Positions 36,273-48,729 of a stretch of 64,000 nt of DNA are shown piece after piece. The notes beneath the pieces are model-generated. The model saw nothing but the letters and a program-made list of their open reading frames with translations. It was not told the origin of the DNA and did not search any database. The position numbers and the translations under genes are program-made. Source of the stretch: Hermodice carunculata (Eukaryota > Annelida > Polychaeta > Eunicida > Amphinomidae); contig OZ026628.1 of NCBI GenBank assembly GCA_964020975.1, positions 58,493,108 to 58,557,107 of the forward strand, read 5' to 3'. How positions within the stretch are numbered: the stretch's first letter is position 1; each line of letters begins with the position of its first letter.

Positions 36273-39063
36273 TTGATGCGCACGAATATCTTTTGGGGAT
36301 AAAATTGCATCCAGAAGTATGAATGCTGACCATTGAATGAGCAAAAATACGGTCAATGTCTGTTTACGTATTTCAACATTCTGAAAAATCTGTTTTAGGA
36401 CAGTTTAGCGCGGAATATGGGACCCGGGACGTACGTCACTGCATTCATCAACACATGATACCATTTACCAGGCCAACAGTTTTATTTGCGCGGGTGCGGC
36501 TCAATATACCAAACCTGTTTCCATGTTAACGGGCTTTCTCCTTCACGCTGTTATCACATTATCTATACATGTACACACAGTGTTTTTTTTTTTTGATGCT
36601 CAAAATGTTTCGGCGTTCTAGATATAGTAATTATGCTTTTAGTTGGTAGGATAAGATTCTTCGACACAGCTAAGTCAAACCAGCGGTTCTTCGATACAGC
36701 TAAGTCAAACCACGTGTCTGCTAGATTTTCCTATTTAATTCTAACTATCCTGTTCACATGTCGATTAAATACCATCGTGAAAATTGTCAATGCAAAAATT
36801 TAGTGGTTAGCCAATCGTGTGAATTTTCATCAGAGCACAGGCGGCACAGTCTCTCAAGTTTTACATGTCAAAGGGTCCATTTGATTTTTTAAATTTGACT
36901 TTAACAAACTAGCAAATACATGCACTTTATTTTGTATTATTCTTTACATTATTTCATGTAAAGTAAAACTAACGATTAATTCATGTGAAACTCTCAGAAA
37001 AGGACTGTGACAATTCTGTGCTCAGCTGACCTTTCATGCAAAGCCTGAAGCGGTTCTATGACGTTCGGAGAGATCTCAAGGTCCACTTTTTAAGACCATC
37101 AGCACTGCTGCCAGCATGTGTATATTCCCTTAACGATTTTTTAAACTATGATAATTTGTTAAAAATCAGAAAATGAGAACATCACCATGTGGGGAACAAA
37201 TTTTTGTGGTGGAGATGTGGTTGAGGTATATTCCCAAGATGTTTGAAGAAGATCCGACTTGCTGCTTGGGAAAAAAGTCAAGAAAAGGCAAAATGCACAA
37301 AAAGTGTTTAAAAAGTGACAAACATTCCCAGTGCCATCTGTTGTACACACTAAGCGCTAGAGGTCTCAACCAGTGTCCCTATATAATTACAAAGCAATGG
37401 GCTGAGCGGTTTCGGAGATTTGTTTCTTGATTTTACTGGAAAACGAAGACAATGCGTTCGAAAGTATTGAATTCATCGGAGTATGACAATTTGAATAAAT
37501 TCAGTGCAGACCCACTTATGGTACGTCCCCATTAAGTTTGAAGTGAATGTGGTTGACAATTTGGAGATGAGGTTCAAAATATTAATTCCATGGCAATTCA
37601 GCTGGCTTGCGTTACCACTAATAGGAATACACTCATTAACAGACAAGTGCCGAATTACAAAATCGTTAAAAATGAGTGATAAAGAGTATCACCACCTAGT
37701 AAACAACTATTTAACGATACATCTACACTTCCTAGTGACATCTCCAAATGATTCAACGGTATAGCTAAATAATTTGACGATATGGCTAAATAACATGGTA
37801 AACGATATCGCCAAACCCATTTCTCCTTTTCGCCTTTTTTCTTCCAATATGGCTGCCGACTTTGAGCGAATGTGACGATCTTTTTCATGTAGGTGTAAAT
37901 ATAGGGATCATTTGGCAATCTTGGTAAGTTATTTAGTGACATTGCCAAATATAGGACTAAGCGCTTGCGATTAATATGGGTGATGGCAGCACAGCAGTCA
38001 AAAATATGTATTGTTGTTGCACCGACAACGGACCGACAGACGGAAGCAGACCTATCCGATAAGCTCTGCTGGCTGGCAAGTCAGTGTGCGAAAAAGGACA
38101 CCAGCTTACGCATTCACTGCGGGCATTGCAAGATTTCTTAATATGATTGTTTGGTGTGAGCTGTGTGGCTTTCTTTACATGTACTTCATGTTTTAGCCTA
38201 TTTGCAACCGTTTATTTACTAGTCCGTCTTCCCCAATCAGATAAGAAAATGATTCGATCATGTTTGCTCTGGGACTGTGTTATGTGTGTAGGAAGCGGAA
38301 CTTCTATAAGCTGACCTACATCAGCTTGTTTTCCAATCCCATTCATTTTTGTTTATTGTGAATAAAACGTTTGATTAAAAATATTTTTGGCGCCACCTAC
38401 AGTATAATGTTATAATTTATGGGTCAAAATGTCAAAAGCTAGTGAGCACTACAGCATACTTCATGTTTGATAGATGTTAATGAAATTTGGTGGGATTGTG
38501 GAGGAGGTCAAAATCTCAGTTGCTTACGATACTAGTAGCGCCATCTATAAATTGACAAAAATATCAATAAAAATGTCTTGAAAGATATAAAATTCCATAT
38601 CTCGACAAATAATTGAATTAAACGTGCCAAATTTAAAGGATAAATCAGGTCCTAAGCTAATATGTTATGTAATATCAGTGACCTTAACCTATCTTTTGTA
38701 GGTTTCCAGGCCTGTAAAGTTGAAAGAGATGATCGCAGGATGCACCTTGGTCATCAATGGGAAGATTTCTTTTTTTTGGGGGGATGGTCAACAGATTATT
38801 TATCAGCACAGCGTTAAGCCCATAGGCCTCTTGTTATTTCATGCTTTCGCTTACCCCGACTGAGGAGGAAAGTCGGAGATTGTCAAGTGCTACCCAGGGA
38901 GAAAGCGATTTTTTTGTTTTTGCCTGTCGATATCTTCCGCAGAAATTTATTTCCGAAAAATCGTTGACACATTATGATTCTCAATTTTTCGTTTAAGTGA
39001 GTCTTTGCTTGAAGAAAATCCGACAAAAACAAACTAACTGGAGGAAAAGTCGGGGCAAATAGA
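36273..39063. other. Intergenic stretch with small tandem duplications
   Basis: A 30-bp unit with TTCTTCGAYACAGCTAAGTC is duplicated at 36657-36716. A decayed ~24-bp repeat (GATATGGCTAAATAA-like) lies at 37730-37960 and causes a repetitive minus-strand frame there. No gene was recognised. Confidence 0.5.
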
Positions 39064-39168
39064 TTTCCTCACTCACGACTGCATCTGAGAAATCAAATCA
39101 GTTCAAAGGATTTTCCTCACTCACGACTGCATCTGAGAAATCAAATCAGTTCAAAGGATTTTCCTGTC
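39064..39168. repeat. 48-bp tandem duplication, two copies
   Basis: TTTCCTCACTCACGACTGC...CAGTTCAAAGGA occurs twice back to back without differences that I can see, so it is recent. Confidence 0.9.
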
Positions 39169-39497
39169 CCTTTTGCGACTTCATTTCACAAAGGAATTTG
39201 TTTGGCCAGGTTGTGAGTCCTTCTTGTAGTTGTTTCATTTTCTTGTGATGTTAGAAAATATCTCGTAAATAGCCATTTTTGACACATGTGTGTCAACATC
39301 GGTGCGAAATCAAACTTCACTCCGCTTATGGTTTTACCGCTGTCACATTGGACGGAATGTATTGATCACCTGATGGTCAGCACTGGTTCAAACCATGCCC
39401 TGTTCAGATCTATTCTTAGTAGCGGACGTACTTCTTCACGGGTACTTGTATAAATTGCGACTAGTGGGGCGGGGGATCGGACCTGTGGTGGTTTTTA

Positions 39498-40837
39498 GCT
39501 CACCTGACTTGTCATTAGAACTCTTAGTTCCTAATTTGTTCACCAGGTGGTGCTGCAATATTTTTTTCTTCATTTTTTTGTTTTCGTTACTTGTCACTTT
39601 TTCCCAAGAACCTTCTCTCACCTTAAGTCGAAAGTTTGTGGATATGTTTCTTGTGACAGGGTCAAGCAAAGATGTTCACCAGGCAGCACTGCAGTAGATT
39701 CCGGATTTTTAACATTTTTTTCCCATTCAAGTACTAATTGGTTGATGCACCTTGTCTATAGGAGCCTAACGAAATCTTAGTTCTCCGTTTTATCACCTCA
39801 TCGCACGCGTGACTGAATTCGTTGTTACGCTGGTCTGCTGTTACCAAGCGGGACACGCTATGGACACGCTATCGTGACCACAGAAGAGGCTAAACTGTGA
39901 AACTGTGGAACGTAACCGTACATATCCATTCATATTTGTCAAGATTCGACCATTTGGGCGTATCAGCGCTGCCTGGTACCTTGTCACTGAACACAGGCGT
40001 ATTTCAGGCACATTACAGCTTTAACTTGAAAATTATTTTTAAAACCTCCCAATTTTCGATGACCCGATGATAGTGGTGTCCCACGTCCTGCGAAATACCG
40101 TTTAATCTCGTCACGCGATCCTGGTGGTCAAAATTGGAAAGCTAAATTTCGTCAGGTTGGTATTGCTTACTATGCAGGTAAATGGGCATTCTAATGCATT
40201 CTGATGATAATTCACATTTTGGACTTCTCCGGACAAACTCTGTAAGATTCACTTCAAACTTGGTAGCAATGTACCTTGGGTGGGTCTCTACAAAGTGTGT
40301 TCAAATGAACATGCTCCAGGCTTTCAGAAGTTTTAACAGGAAAGTTTAACATGGGAATTTCTTGTAATGGTCATAACTTAAATAATTTTGCCCAGATTTG
40401 TGCCAAACTTGGTAGAGATGTACCTTATATTAGTGGCTACCTATTTTGTGCAAATGGTGACGCTCCAGTGATGTTTGGACCTTGACTCCATTCCCAAGGT
40501 CACAGAACAACTGACACGAAATTTACTGTTCACTTGGTACCTTGATATCTGTTTTGAGTTAGGATCTTGATGTTGCACATATTAATGTTTCTTTATGAAG
40601 GTTATGCTTAGACAGTACATAAGTGACCTTGATCACGTTTCTGGAGTCACAGTGCAACATATACGTACATGAATCTTACTCTTCACTATAACTTAAGAAC
40701 TACTTGAACTGGGACCTTGAAGTTGCCCATGTTAGTGTTCGTCTTTAAAGGTCAGACTTACTCAGTACTTTGGTGACGTTGATCCTATCCTGAGTTCACA
40801 GCCCTGCAAGTGTGATGAATGTCTAGGTCAGCTGAGC
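39498..40837. mobile_element. Non-autonomous repeat element with short inverted ends (GCTCACCTGAC type)
   Basis: GCTCACCTGAC (39498) and GTCAGCTGAGC (to 40837) are inverse with one mismatch. Internal modules repeat: AAACTTGGTAG.RATGTACCTT at ~40255 and ~40408, and GACCTTGAAGTTGCCCATGTT-like phrases at ~40560 and ~40715. TTTTTAGCTCACCTGA is a familiar start of dispersed repeats in marine invertebrates. No coding capacity. Confidence 0.6.
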
Positions 40838-42266
40838 ATGGGCTGTTCACACAGCCCTCCTGTGTTAACTTTGGAGCGCCTGCGTGCTTCAAAGTTGAAA
40901 AACAAAATGGCCGACTCTTAGTAACATGAAGTGCTCACCAGATAGCACTGCAGCTCTCAAGTGTTGTCCGTCCGCTCTCTCAAGAGTGTACTTGCGGGGT
41001 GATTGGGGAGTACACAATTGACTTATGTGGTGACCACCACAAGTGCATTGGTCCTTATGGGTACATCTCCCCTCTCCTTCTGTCTGGCCCTGTATTTCAT
41101 GTATGGACATGTTATCCACTTAACCAGTAAGATGAAAATGACCATGAACATCAATAACAGACTTCCGTCCCCTCTTTACCTTCACGTCTCGTAAGCTTAA
41201 CCCTAATATAATTTTAGCATTATAAAGGCCTAATTAGACATTTATGCACTTAAATTTAAACTACAGTGTTTTATAGAAAGCGCTCGCTATTTATTCTTTT
41301 TTCTACGAATTCTTTTTTTCTTTCCTTTTTTCTTTACCAGCAGATTTGTTAGACATTTTTGTAAGACTATTAAACGTCGAAACTCCAAACTTCGCATGAT
41401 TATATCTGGATACAAGAAATCTGGTCTTGTCGTAAAGAGGGGTGATAGCTTTGAAAATTATACAAATAAGGGCCATTTAATAATATAAATCTTTAATATC
41501 TTCAAAATTATTATCGGTGGAGATGAAATTTCAACTTTTATTTATAGGGCTTTGCTGTATATGCACCAAATAAACATTAAAATGAAGATTTTATTTCTGC
41601 TAATTAGCACTTTAAAAAATTAAATGCTGACTATCTTCAAAATTTTATAGGTAGAGTTGCCATTCCAACTATAATTGATAGGTTGGTCACAGGATGGTGA
41701 CCATTTTGTCATCAGTCCTTGCCCTAGTGTCAAAATTTGCAATAACAAGTGCAACGTACTAGAATTACCAAGAGTTTCCCATTACAAGATCAAATCTTGC
41801 TTGTGTCCTGAAACTCGACATTCTCTTTTATCCAATGGTCTTTTTTTCTGTCTGACATTGCCTTTTGCCAACAGATTTTTCATGCCAACACTTTTTTCAG
41901 ATTTTTTTTCTGAAAATTTTACCACCGACAGGGCAACTTCATCGGCACCCTCTGGAGATATAAGTTAACGTCACACAAATTAAAAATACACGATATAAAT
42001 AATGTACAACCGAGACTAGCATAAAAAGTGTTTCTGTGTAGATATACTGGCTCTAATGCGGTCCATTTGTTTATTTATGGTATTTATTCAAAACTGGTAT
42101 GATACAAACAGTTTTACACAAATTTGCGCGTCTCTGTGTTTTCAGTTAAAACGAAAACGTTTCTCCAGCACTATTCTTTAATGGTTAAGTCAAAATAAAA
42201 GTCTACATCATACTAAGGCCTCTTATGTGCATTTATCTAATTTTACTCAATCATTATATATCGATT

Positions 42267-42267
<1 letters not shown>
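40838..42267. other. Intergenic stretch, partial repeat
   Basis: At 41290-41660 a fragment resembles the pyrimidine tract plus AGATTTGTYMGRCATTTTT repeat seen at 63240-63480. No gene was recognised. Confidence 0.4.
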
Positions 42268-42312
<45 letters not shown>

Positions 42313-42335
42313 CGATCATCATCATCATCATCACG

Positions 42336-42370
<35 letters not shown>

Positions 42371-42372
42371 TG
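42268..42372. repeat. (ATC)n microsatellite
   Basis: About 35 trinucleotides with a few CACGATC interruptions. The poly-Ile, poly-His and poly-Met frames across it are artefacts. Confidence 0.97.
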
Positions 42373-42732
42373 TTATCATTTGTTTTCTGATACGTCTAGA
42401 AACATAACGGAGAGTGCGAGGATACACAAGGTTTTCTAACAATTTAAAGAAACGTATTGGTGACCAGCATATACATTTTTTTAATGATTACATATTTAAC
42501 TAAAGTGGGAACCTAAAAATTATGCACTTATTGCCTGTTTAAACAAAGTCAAATTGTTTAGGACTATTTTCAGCTAGTTAAATGTTTCAAGTATCACATG
42601 CTGTACCAAAACTAAGATTACATAATCAGTGGTGTAGAATAGAAACCAATTGGCATAGCAACGAATTGTCAATATCCGCCATTATTATCTGTAACAAGAA
42701 CCGAGTGGAATCAGAAGAATATTTTGTTCTGC

Positions 42733-43760
42733 GGTGGGACCTGCACAGTGACATCTGACCTAAACAAGGACGTGTGACCTGTACAAGGACATGTGGTCTG
42801 TGCAGAGGTACGTTACCCGTAGAAAGGTTTGTGACTTGTACGAGGACGTGTGGCCTGTGCAAGGATATATGACCTGGACAAGGGCGCGTGGCCTGTGCAA
42901 AGACGTGTTACCTGTACGAGGGCGCGTGGCCTGTGCAAGGACGTGTGGTCTATGCAAAGACGTGTTACTGTACAAGGAATTGTGACCTGTATAATGATGT
43001 GTGGCTTATAAATGAATGTGGGACCTGCATAAGGAAGTGTGACCTTTACAAGGACCTTTGATCTGTACAAGGAAGTATGACCTGTACAGGGATATTTGAT
43101 CTGTACAAGGAAGTGTGACCTGTACAAGGACCTTGGATCTGTACAAGGAAGTGTGACCTGTACAAGGACCTTGGATCTGTACAAGGAAGTGTGACCTGTA
43201 CAAGGACCTTGGATCTGTACAAGAAGGTGTGACCTGTACAAGGACCTTGGATCTGTATAAGGAAGTGTGACCTGCACAAGGACACTTGATCTGTACAAGG
43301 AATTGTGACCTGTACAAGGACCTTTGATCTGCACAAGGAAGTGTGATCTGTACAAGGACATTTGATCTGTACAAGGAAGTGTGACCTGTACAAGGACCTT
43401 TGATCTGTACTAGGAAGTGTGACTTGTACAAGGACATTTGATCTGTACAAGGAAGTGTGAGCTGTACAAGGACATTTGATCTGTACAAGGAAGTGTGACC
43501 TGTACAAGGACATTTGATCTGTGCAAGGAAGTGTGAACCTGTAGAGGGACGCATGGCCTGTGCAAGAGCGTGTGACATCGATATGTACAAAAATTTGTGG
43601 CCTGTACAAAGGCGTCTGACCTGTACCATGACGTGTGACTTTTATAAGTGTTTGTGGCTTGCACAAGAACGTGTAACCTGCACAAAGAAGTATGACCAGT
43701 ACGTCGAGGAAATGAACCTGTACAAGGACGTGTGGCCTTCACAAGGAAGTATGAGACCAG
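42733..43760. repeat. Satellite/minisatellite, 19-bp unit dimerised to 38 bp in the centre
   Basis: Basic unit GTGACCTGTACAAGGACNT, about 54 copies over 1.03 kb. In the centre (about 43040-43510) two unit types alternate, GACCTGTACAAGGACCTTG and GATCTGTACAAGGAAGTGT, giving a 38-bp higher-order repeat of high uniformity. The outer copies are single 19-mers with more variation (GTGGCCTGTGCAAGGACGT). This pattern fits growth from the middle by unequal exchange. The minus strand is free of stops in all three frames for long distances, but that follows from the unit itself. No start context, splice sites or non-repetitive coding sequence adjoin it, so I do not call a protein gene. Confidence 0.95.
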
Positions 43761-44110
43761 TATCAAGTCTGCAATATGTCCACCATGTCTCAAAATGCAG
43801 CTATTTCTTGTTGTAAATTTTGGAAGCGGCGGTTATATATGTATATAGTAAATGTTATAATTAGAAAAACTCTATACCAAACTTGTAAACAGGTACATAT
43901 TATTTCATATATTTTGATATCTTTCACATGGTTTTCCAAAAAGTGGGCTTTTACTTGCCTTTACTTTCTATTACCAATTTTTTTTGTTGTTGTTGCTTTT
44001 AACCTCGTGGGATACCAGAGAGCAATGAAGCACACAGTATCAACCCATTAACCCGAAATTAACAGCTTGTTTTACATGTTGTTTCTCCTACACCTTTAAA
44101 TTTGTTTATG
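43761..44110. other. Intergenic stretch, nothing recognised
   Basis: AT-rich, no motif seen. Confidence 0.4.
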
Positions 44111-44114
44111 CTAC

Positions 44115-44220
44115 TAAATCCTTATATCAAGTGAATTGAAGGTACAAAAACGTGATGTCGGCTACGTTTACCTTGAAAGAAGGCATAGCCTCAGTAATTT
44201 CCTTGATATAAGGACTCGTT
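44115..44220. repeat. Short foldback repeat (~105 bp)
   Basis: TCCTTATATCAAG...AATT near 44119 is inverted as AATT...CTTGATATAAGGA near 44198, with a second inner pairing (AAGGTA..ACGT / ACGTTTACCTT). It looks like a miniature element or a hairpin. Confidence 0.5.
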
Positions 44221-46513
44221 TTGTTTAATCACACATTTAACAGCAGGCAGTCTCTCAAATGTGAAACCTTTGGGAAATTTAAAACTCGTGAATATGACTA
44301 TGCCTGATGCAGACATCTGAAAACTTGTCCTGTGTCAGCATTACGAAATTAAAAAAAAAAAAACATGAATCCTGGTAACACTAAAACACCTGAACACTGA
44401 TAGCAAAATTTAACAATATGTAATGGACTAAGAAAAAAATGCTCATGTATATAAGTTCCTTTTTATGGAAATACAATGATATCCAAAACTTAATTTAGAA
44501 CTGCCTCGAGCTTTGTTCATTAATGCATGATACCAATATAACGATATGGAGCAAGAAGGCACCTTTTTTCAAACAAGTTCCCTTGCAATCTTTGAAATAT
44601 TATGGACCTCAATTATTATGTCCAACTCCGACCTTTCATAATCATATCAATCTCGTAACAGGGGCGGATCCGGACTTTGTAACGGGGGCTTCTACTTGCG
44701 GGTACTGGGGTCCTGAAGCCTCACGGGGGGGGGGGGTCCTGCCCCGGAATTTTTTGAAAATCTGTACTCTCAGATGAATTTTTCTGGCATTTGAGACGGT
44801 ATTTTTACATGGACAATTTGATATCTGAGACACACAAAAATCACTAAACCGGGCATTCATATTTCCTTTCAGGTTATGGCATACAGGGTTAGACAAGTCC
44901 CGACCTTTTTACTGGATGGCAGGGTCAGTGCTTCAAAATGTCTACTGGCCATAGTCTACCCCCAATCAATCCGTTGAGCACATTTAATGTGACTGCGACA
45001 ACATTCAGATTGCAGTTATTCCCGTCAAGTTGGCTCATCACACAATTTTTTGTGTTCACAACATTCGAATTTATCCAGTGTAAGTTTCCATTTTGGCGAG
45101 CTCTGTTTCTTAAAGTTGCTTGTCTATTCTTGCTCTATCAATAGCGGCGTATACAGATCAACGAAATATTGTGGTAATGGAATAAATATGCCAACATAAA
45201 AGAGCTAGATATAGGAGGACACATATTTTAAAATTATCTATTGCTCGGTAAAATTTAGTGTAAAGTTCTAAAACAATATGCTCTTTTGTTTCAAACACCA
45301 CAAACCTAAAAAGGTGTCCTCCAAATTGTCTCTTTTAGGCCCATATCGGGATGGTAGTCTTTAATTTTGAAAATTAAAATTTCGGAAGCTGTAAGCCCGC
45401 TTGTCTTAGTAGCCATAGTCTCGCCTGCGAGATACAGTCTTTTGCATGAGCGTGGAAGTAGGTAATTACAAGAATTATGGAAATACAGAATACGTAGAAC
45501 AAGCAAATAGAAATTTATTCTTGTAGTAACTTAGGGAACACTAAATGAAGGTGCCTTTGGTATTTGCAAACTTAAATTTTTCTAAAAGACACTAATTTTG
45601 TGAAAGAGGGGTATCTAGCCCCGTATGTGACAGTGATTATATGCCGTGTGTGGTCCGTGATTGACAAACGTGAACCGCGTGCTTTGAGGCGGGATATAAA
45701 ATGTATGTCTCGTATTCCAAATATTATACTTTCATGAATTAAGAAGAGAAAATTATAGGAAAGACAGCTCTGAAGCTCTACCAAGCGAAACTGCACGGAT
45801 ATTTATCAGGATAACGTTAAGAAGCTAAATGACTGGCCTCGTGTATTAGTCTGGTACGGATTTCAAGAAAAGGCCCTAAAATTCATGTTGGGGAGGCCGA
45901 AAGTGTAGAGCTTAACGACTATGTCACAACCATAGCACATATATTGGGGGGGGGGGGGGTTGAAAATGCCTGTCTCCCTGATATCTTTGTGTATTTGACT
46001 GCACTACAGACCTTCAAAGTAACATAGGTGATGGGCCCAGTTTTGTCCAGGAAGAATGACTTGCATTCAAAGAACTGATACAACATTTCTGCAACAGATG
46101 TATTTACTTTATTTCACAACAAAATATATAAAAAACACAGTGAAATGTAACGACGCAATGTCATTTCAGAAAAAAAATCGTTTGAATACAAATTTTAATT
46201 GTTTAAATTTACGTAATATCATAAATATCATTAAAAGACTTATTCCCCTTATATTGAAATGCATAAAATATATGCCAGAATAACAAATCTCAAAATTGCT
46301 GCCCATAATCGTATGCAGAACAGTATCTTGTTGCCACCAATCAACAAAAGGTAATTATATCTATGATGTAATGTAAATTAAGTTCAATTAATATCATTTA
46401 TATAGTCACTTAGAAAATGCAAATAACCACTTGGTGTGGTTAAAGACGAAGGGTGTGTTGCTGCAGACTGATGTCAAGGCTTGCTTGATAATCATGTTGG
46501 ATTAAAGCATGCA
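44221..46513. other. Intergenic stretch with repeat fragments and G-runs
   Basis: A dispersed-repeat fragment beginning ACAGGGGCGGATCCGGACTT lies at 44658, followed by a G-run at 44726. A second G-run of about 14 bases lies at 45946, near GGGGAGGCCGAAAGTGTAGAG (45891), which recurs inverted near 49300. No gene was recognised. Confidence 0.5.
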
Positions 46514-46523
46514 CATATATATA

Positions 46524-46604
<81 letters not shown>
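46514..46604. repeat. (TA)n microsatellite
   Basis: Nearly uninterrupted TA array. Confidence 0.97.
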
Positions 46605-46607
<3 letters not shown>

Positions 46608-46925
46608 CAACATAAACATCTTATATAATATATAGAACTTGTAATGCAAGTCTATATGAAACGTATGTTTGAACATTGTACACTACCAATAATCTGCATG
46701 ATATATCTTGATGTATAGCAATGATACTAAACGGTAACAAAATGTATAAGACTAGAAAAAAAATTATCATCATGTTTATGCTAAACAATGTCTACTTGTA
46801 CTGCAAGAAATAGGCATAAAAGACACGAATCAAATACAGATGCAAATAGTGTTATCCTCATGTCAGCCCTCAACATTAACCAATCCAATTAATGCATGGC
46901 CATTGCCACCATCTCCCATCTATCC

Positions 46926-46928
<3 letters not shown>

Positions 46929-46964
<36 letters not shown>
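46929..46964. repeat. (TA)n microsatellite
   Basis: Short perfect TA array. Confidence 0.95.
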
Positions 46965-46967
<3 letters not shown>

Positions 46968-47455
46968 CATACAGAACCTTACTCTTTAACGTCCTGTAAT
47001 TTAAACATTTGAATGACACAACTTACTGTGTGAAACAGTATCCTTGCCTGACATACTTAATGCAAATATATATTAATAATACATGTATTTAATTAAATGA
47101 GGACCGCAGGCACAAGATAACTAACCTTGTAAATATATTCTATAAATAATTACATTTTAACTTTAAAAAGCAGATCTGTATGCGATACTTGCTTATACAA
47201 TATATATTTACCATCTATACTATAATTGGGTAATATATCTTTAGTTGCTTCTAAATAAAAGTTACATATTCAACATTTGGAGACATAAAATTTGATATAG
47301 TGCACTGTTTTATGTTATGTGGATGTCAATTGCAAAACCTAACAGCTTTTAAGTCCAATGGACTACTAAAACAACTTTAGATTATGAAATAGTAAACAAG
47401 CATAAAATAGTCTGGAGAAGTGAAATAACTTGGATTAATGGAAAAGTACTTTTTA

Positions 47456-47840
47456 TAACAGAACCAAGAAAATATTATGATTGAAGATACTGTCAATCTG
47501 TGTATGATTAACAATTAATATCTATAATAAAAAATTTATGGCCAGATGATGAACTACTCATAACTTATGCAAATCGCACACAATTTTTATCACAGAACCT
47601 CACCGAGAAAATATCATCATTGAAGATATTTTTTCAATCTGTGCATGAATAACAAACAATACATTTTAGAAAAATACATGACCAGATGATGAACTGCTCA
47701 TAAAATAAACACATCGTTTATCACAGTACAAAGAAATTATTTGATTGAAGATTTTTTTGAATCTGTGTATAAATAACAAACAATGCAGTAAAGAAAAAGT
47801 CATGGCCACATGATGAACTCTCATAAAGAATATGCAGGAT
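47456..47840. repeat. Tandem repeat, unit about 125 bp, three diverged copies
   Basis: Each copy carries CACAGAACC..GAAAATAT, GATTGAAGATA, CAATCTGTGYATGA-TAACAA and GGCCAGATGATGAACT. Copies begin near 47458, 47593 and 47722. Divergence is moderate. No coding frame is shared. Confidence 0.85.
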
Positions 47841-48130
47841 TTTATGTTGTCTGATGTCATTGGAGCATGCGATTTTTCAAGTGTCAGACTTAGTAAAAAC
47901 TGAAAAGGCATATTTGATGCAGCATTACATCATATATGAAATATATCACATCATAGACGCACATACACTCGTCTGACACCAAAAAGTGGCTAGATGATTG
48001 AGGAGGTCTTGTGTCACAAAAGATACGAGTATCCAGTGTTTATTATATATTTGGTGTTCCAAAAGGTGTTGCCTTTGTAGCAGATAACACCATGCTACAA
48101 TATTACTTTATGCTACATGTACTTTTCTCC

Positions 48131-48480
48131 ATTCAGTATGAATAATCGCTACTGTATGGATAATGGAACGATTGATTGGTTGGTTGGTTGATTGATTCAT
48201 TCATTCATTCATTCATTCATTCATTCATTAAATGACTGATAGATTGGTTGAATTATTGGTTGATTGGTTGGTTGGTTCACTGTACACACATTTTCCATTT
48301 ACACATTCAGTACGGGTAATCACCATTGATAACGTTCATGCGTAATGGAATGGTGGGTTGATTGATTGATTATTTCATTGGTTGATTGTTTGATTGATTG
48401 GTTAATTGATTGGATGACTGATTGATTAATTGATTAATTGATTCACTATACACACAAGTTTCTGTTTTATTGAGTTGACA
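48131..48480. repeat. Tandem ~170-bp unit with embedded TTGA/TTCA tetranucleotide arrays
   Basis: CATTCAGTAYGRRTAATC, ATGGAAYG and GATTGATTGGTTG arrays appear twice, followed by TTCACTRTACACACA. The tetranucleotide arrays vary in phase between units. Confidence 0.7.
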
Positions 48481-48486
48481 TTTTCA

Positions 48487-48588
48487 CAAAACAAATCCAG
48501 GAAACAAATCGAGATAGTCTACTATTACAGAAAACAAAACAAATGCAGGAAACAAATCGAGATAGTCTACTATTACAGAAAAGACCAT
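48487..48588. repeat. 48-bp tandem duplication, two copies
   Basis: AAACAAATSCAGGAAACAAATC...ACTATTACAGAAAA is present twice with one visible difference, so it is recent. Confidence 0.9.
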
Positions 48589-48729
48589 TGGTATGTTCCA
48601 AATTAACTGCTTTCCTTGATGTAGGTTTGGTGCTTTTAAATAATTATGATAGATTGTTTGTAAATACCTGTAATTCATTATTTGTAACAGTAGGTCAATT
48701 CAGAGAGAGATTTTTATATTTTTACTAGT

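Noticed and set aside
37655-37948. Minus-strand 97-codon repetitive frame
   Set aside because: It is caused by a decayed ~24-bp tandem repeat; no coding signature.
39386-39402. GGTTCAAACC as a tRNA T-arm
   Set aside because: No matching acceptor, D or anticodon arms around it. No tRNA or rRNA was found anywhere in the window.
42225-42442. Poly-Ile, poly-His and poly-Met frames
   Set aside because: They are translations of the ATC microsatellite.
42813-43666. Minus-strand open frames of 182-207 codons as a repetitive protein gene
   Set aside because: The frames are open only because the 38-bp unit has no stop on that strand. There is no unique flanking coding sequence, splice signal or start context. 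It is kept as a finding about the satellite and not as a gene.
42733-43760. CRISPR array
   Set aside because: Contiguous tandem units without unique spacers, in an animal genome.
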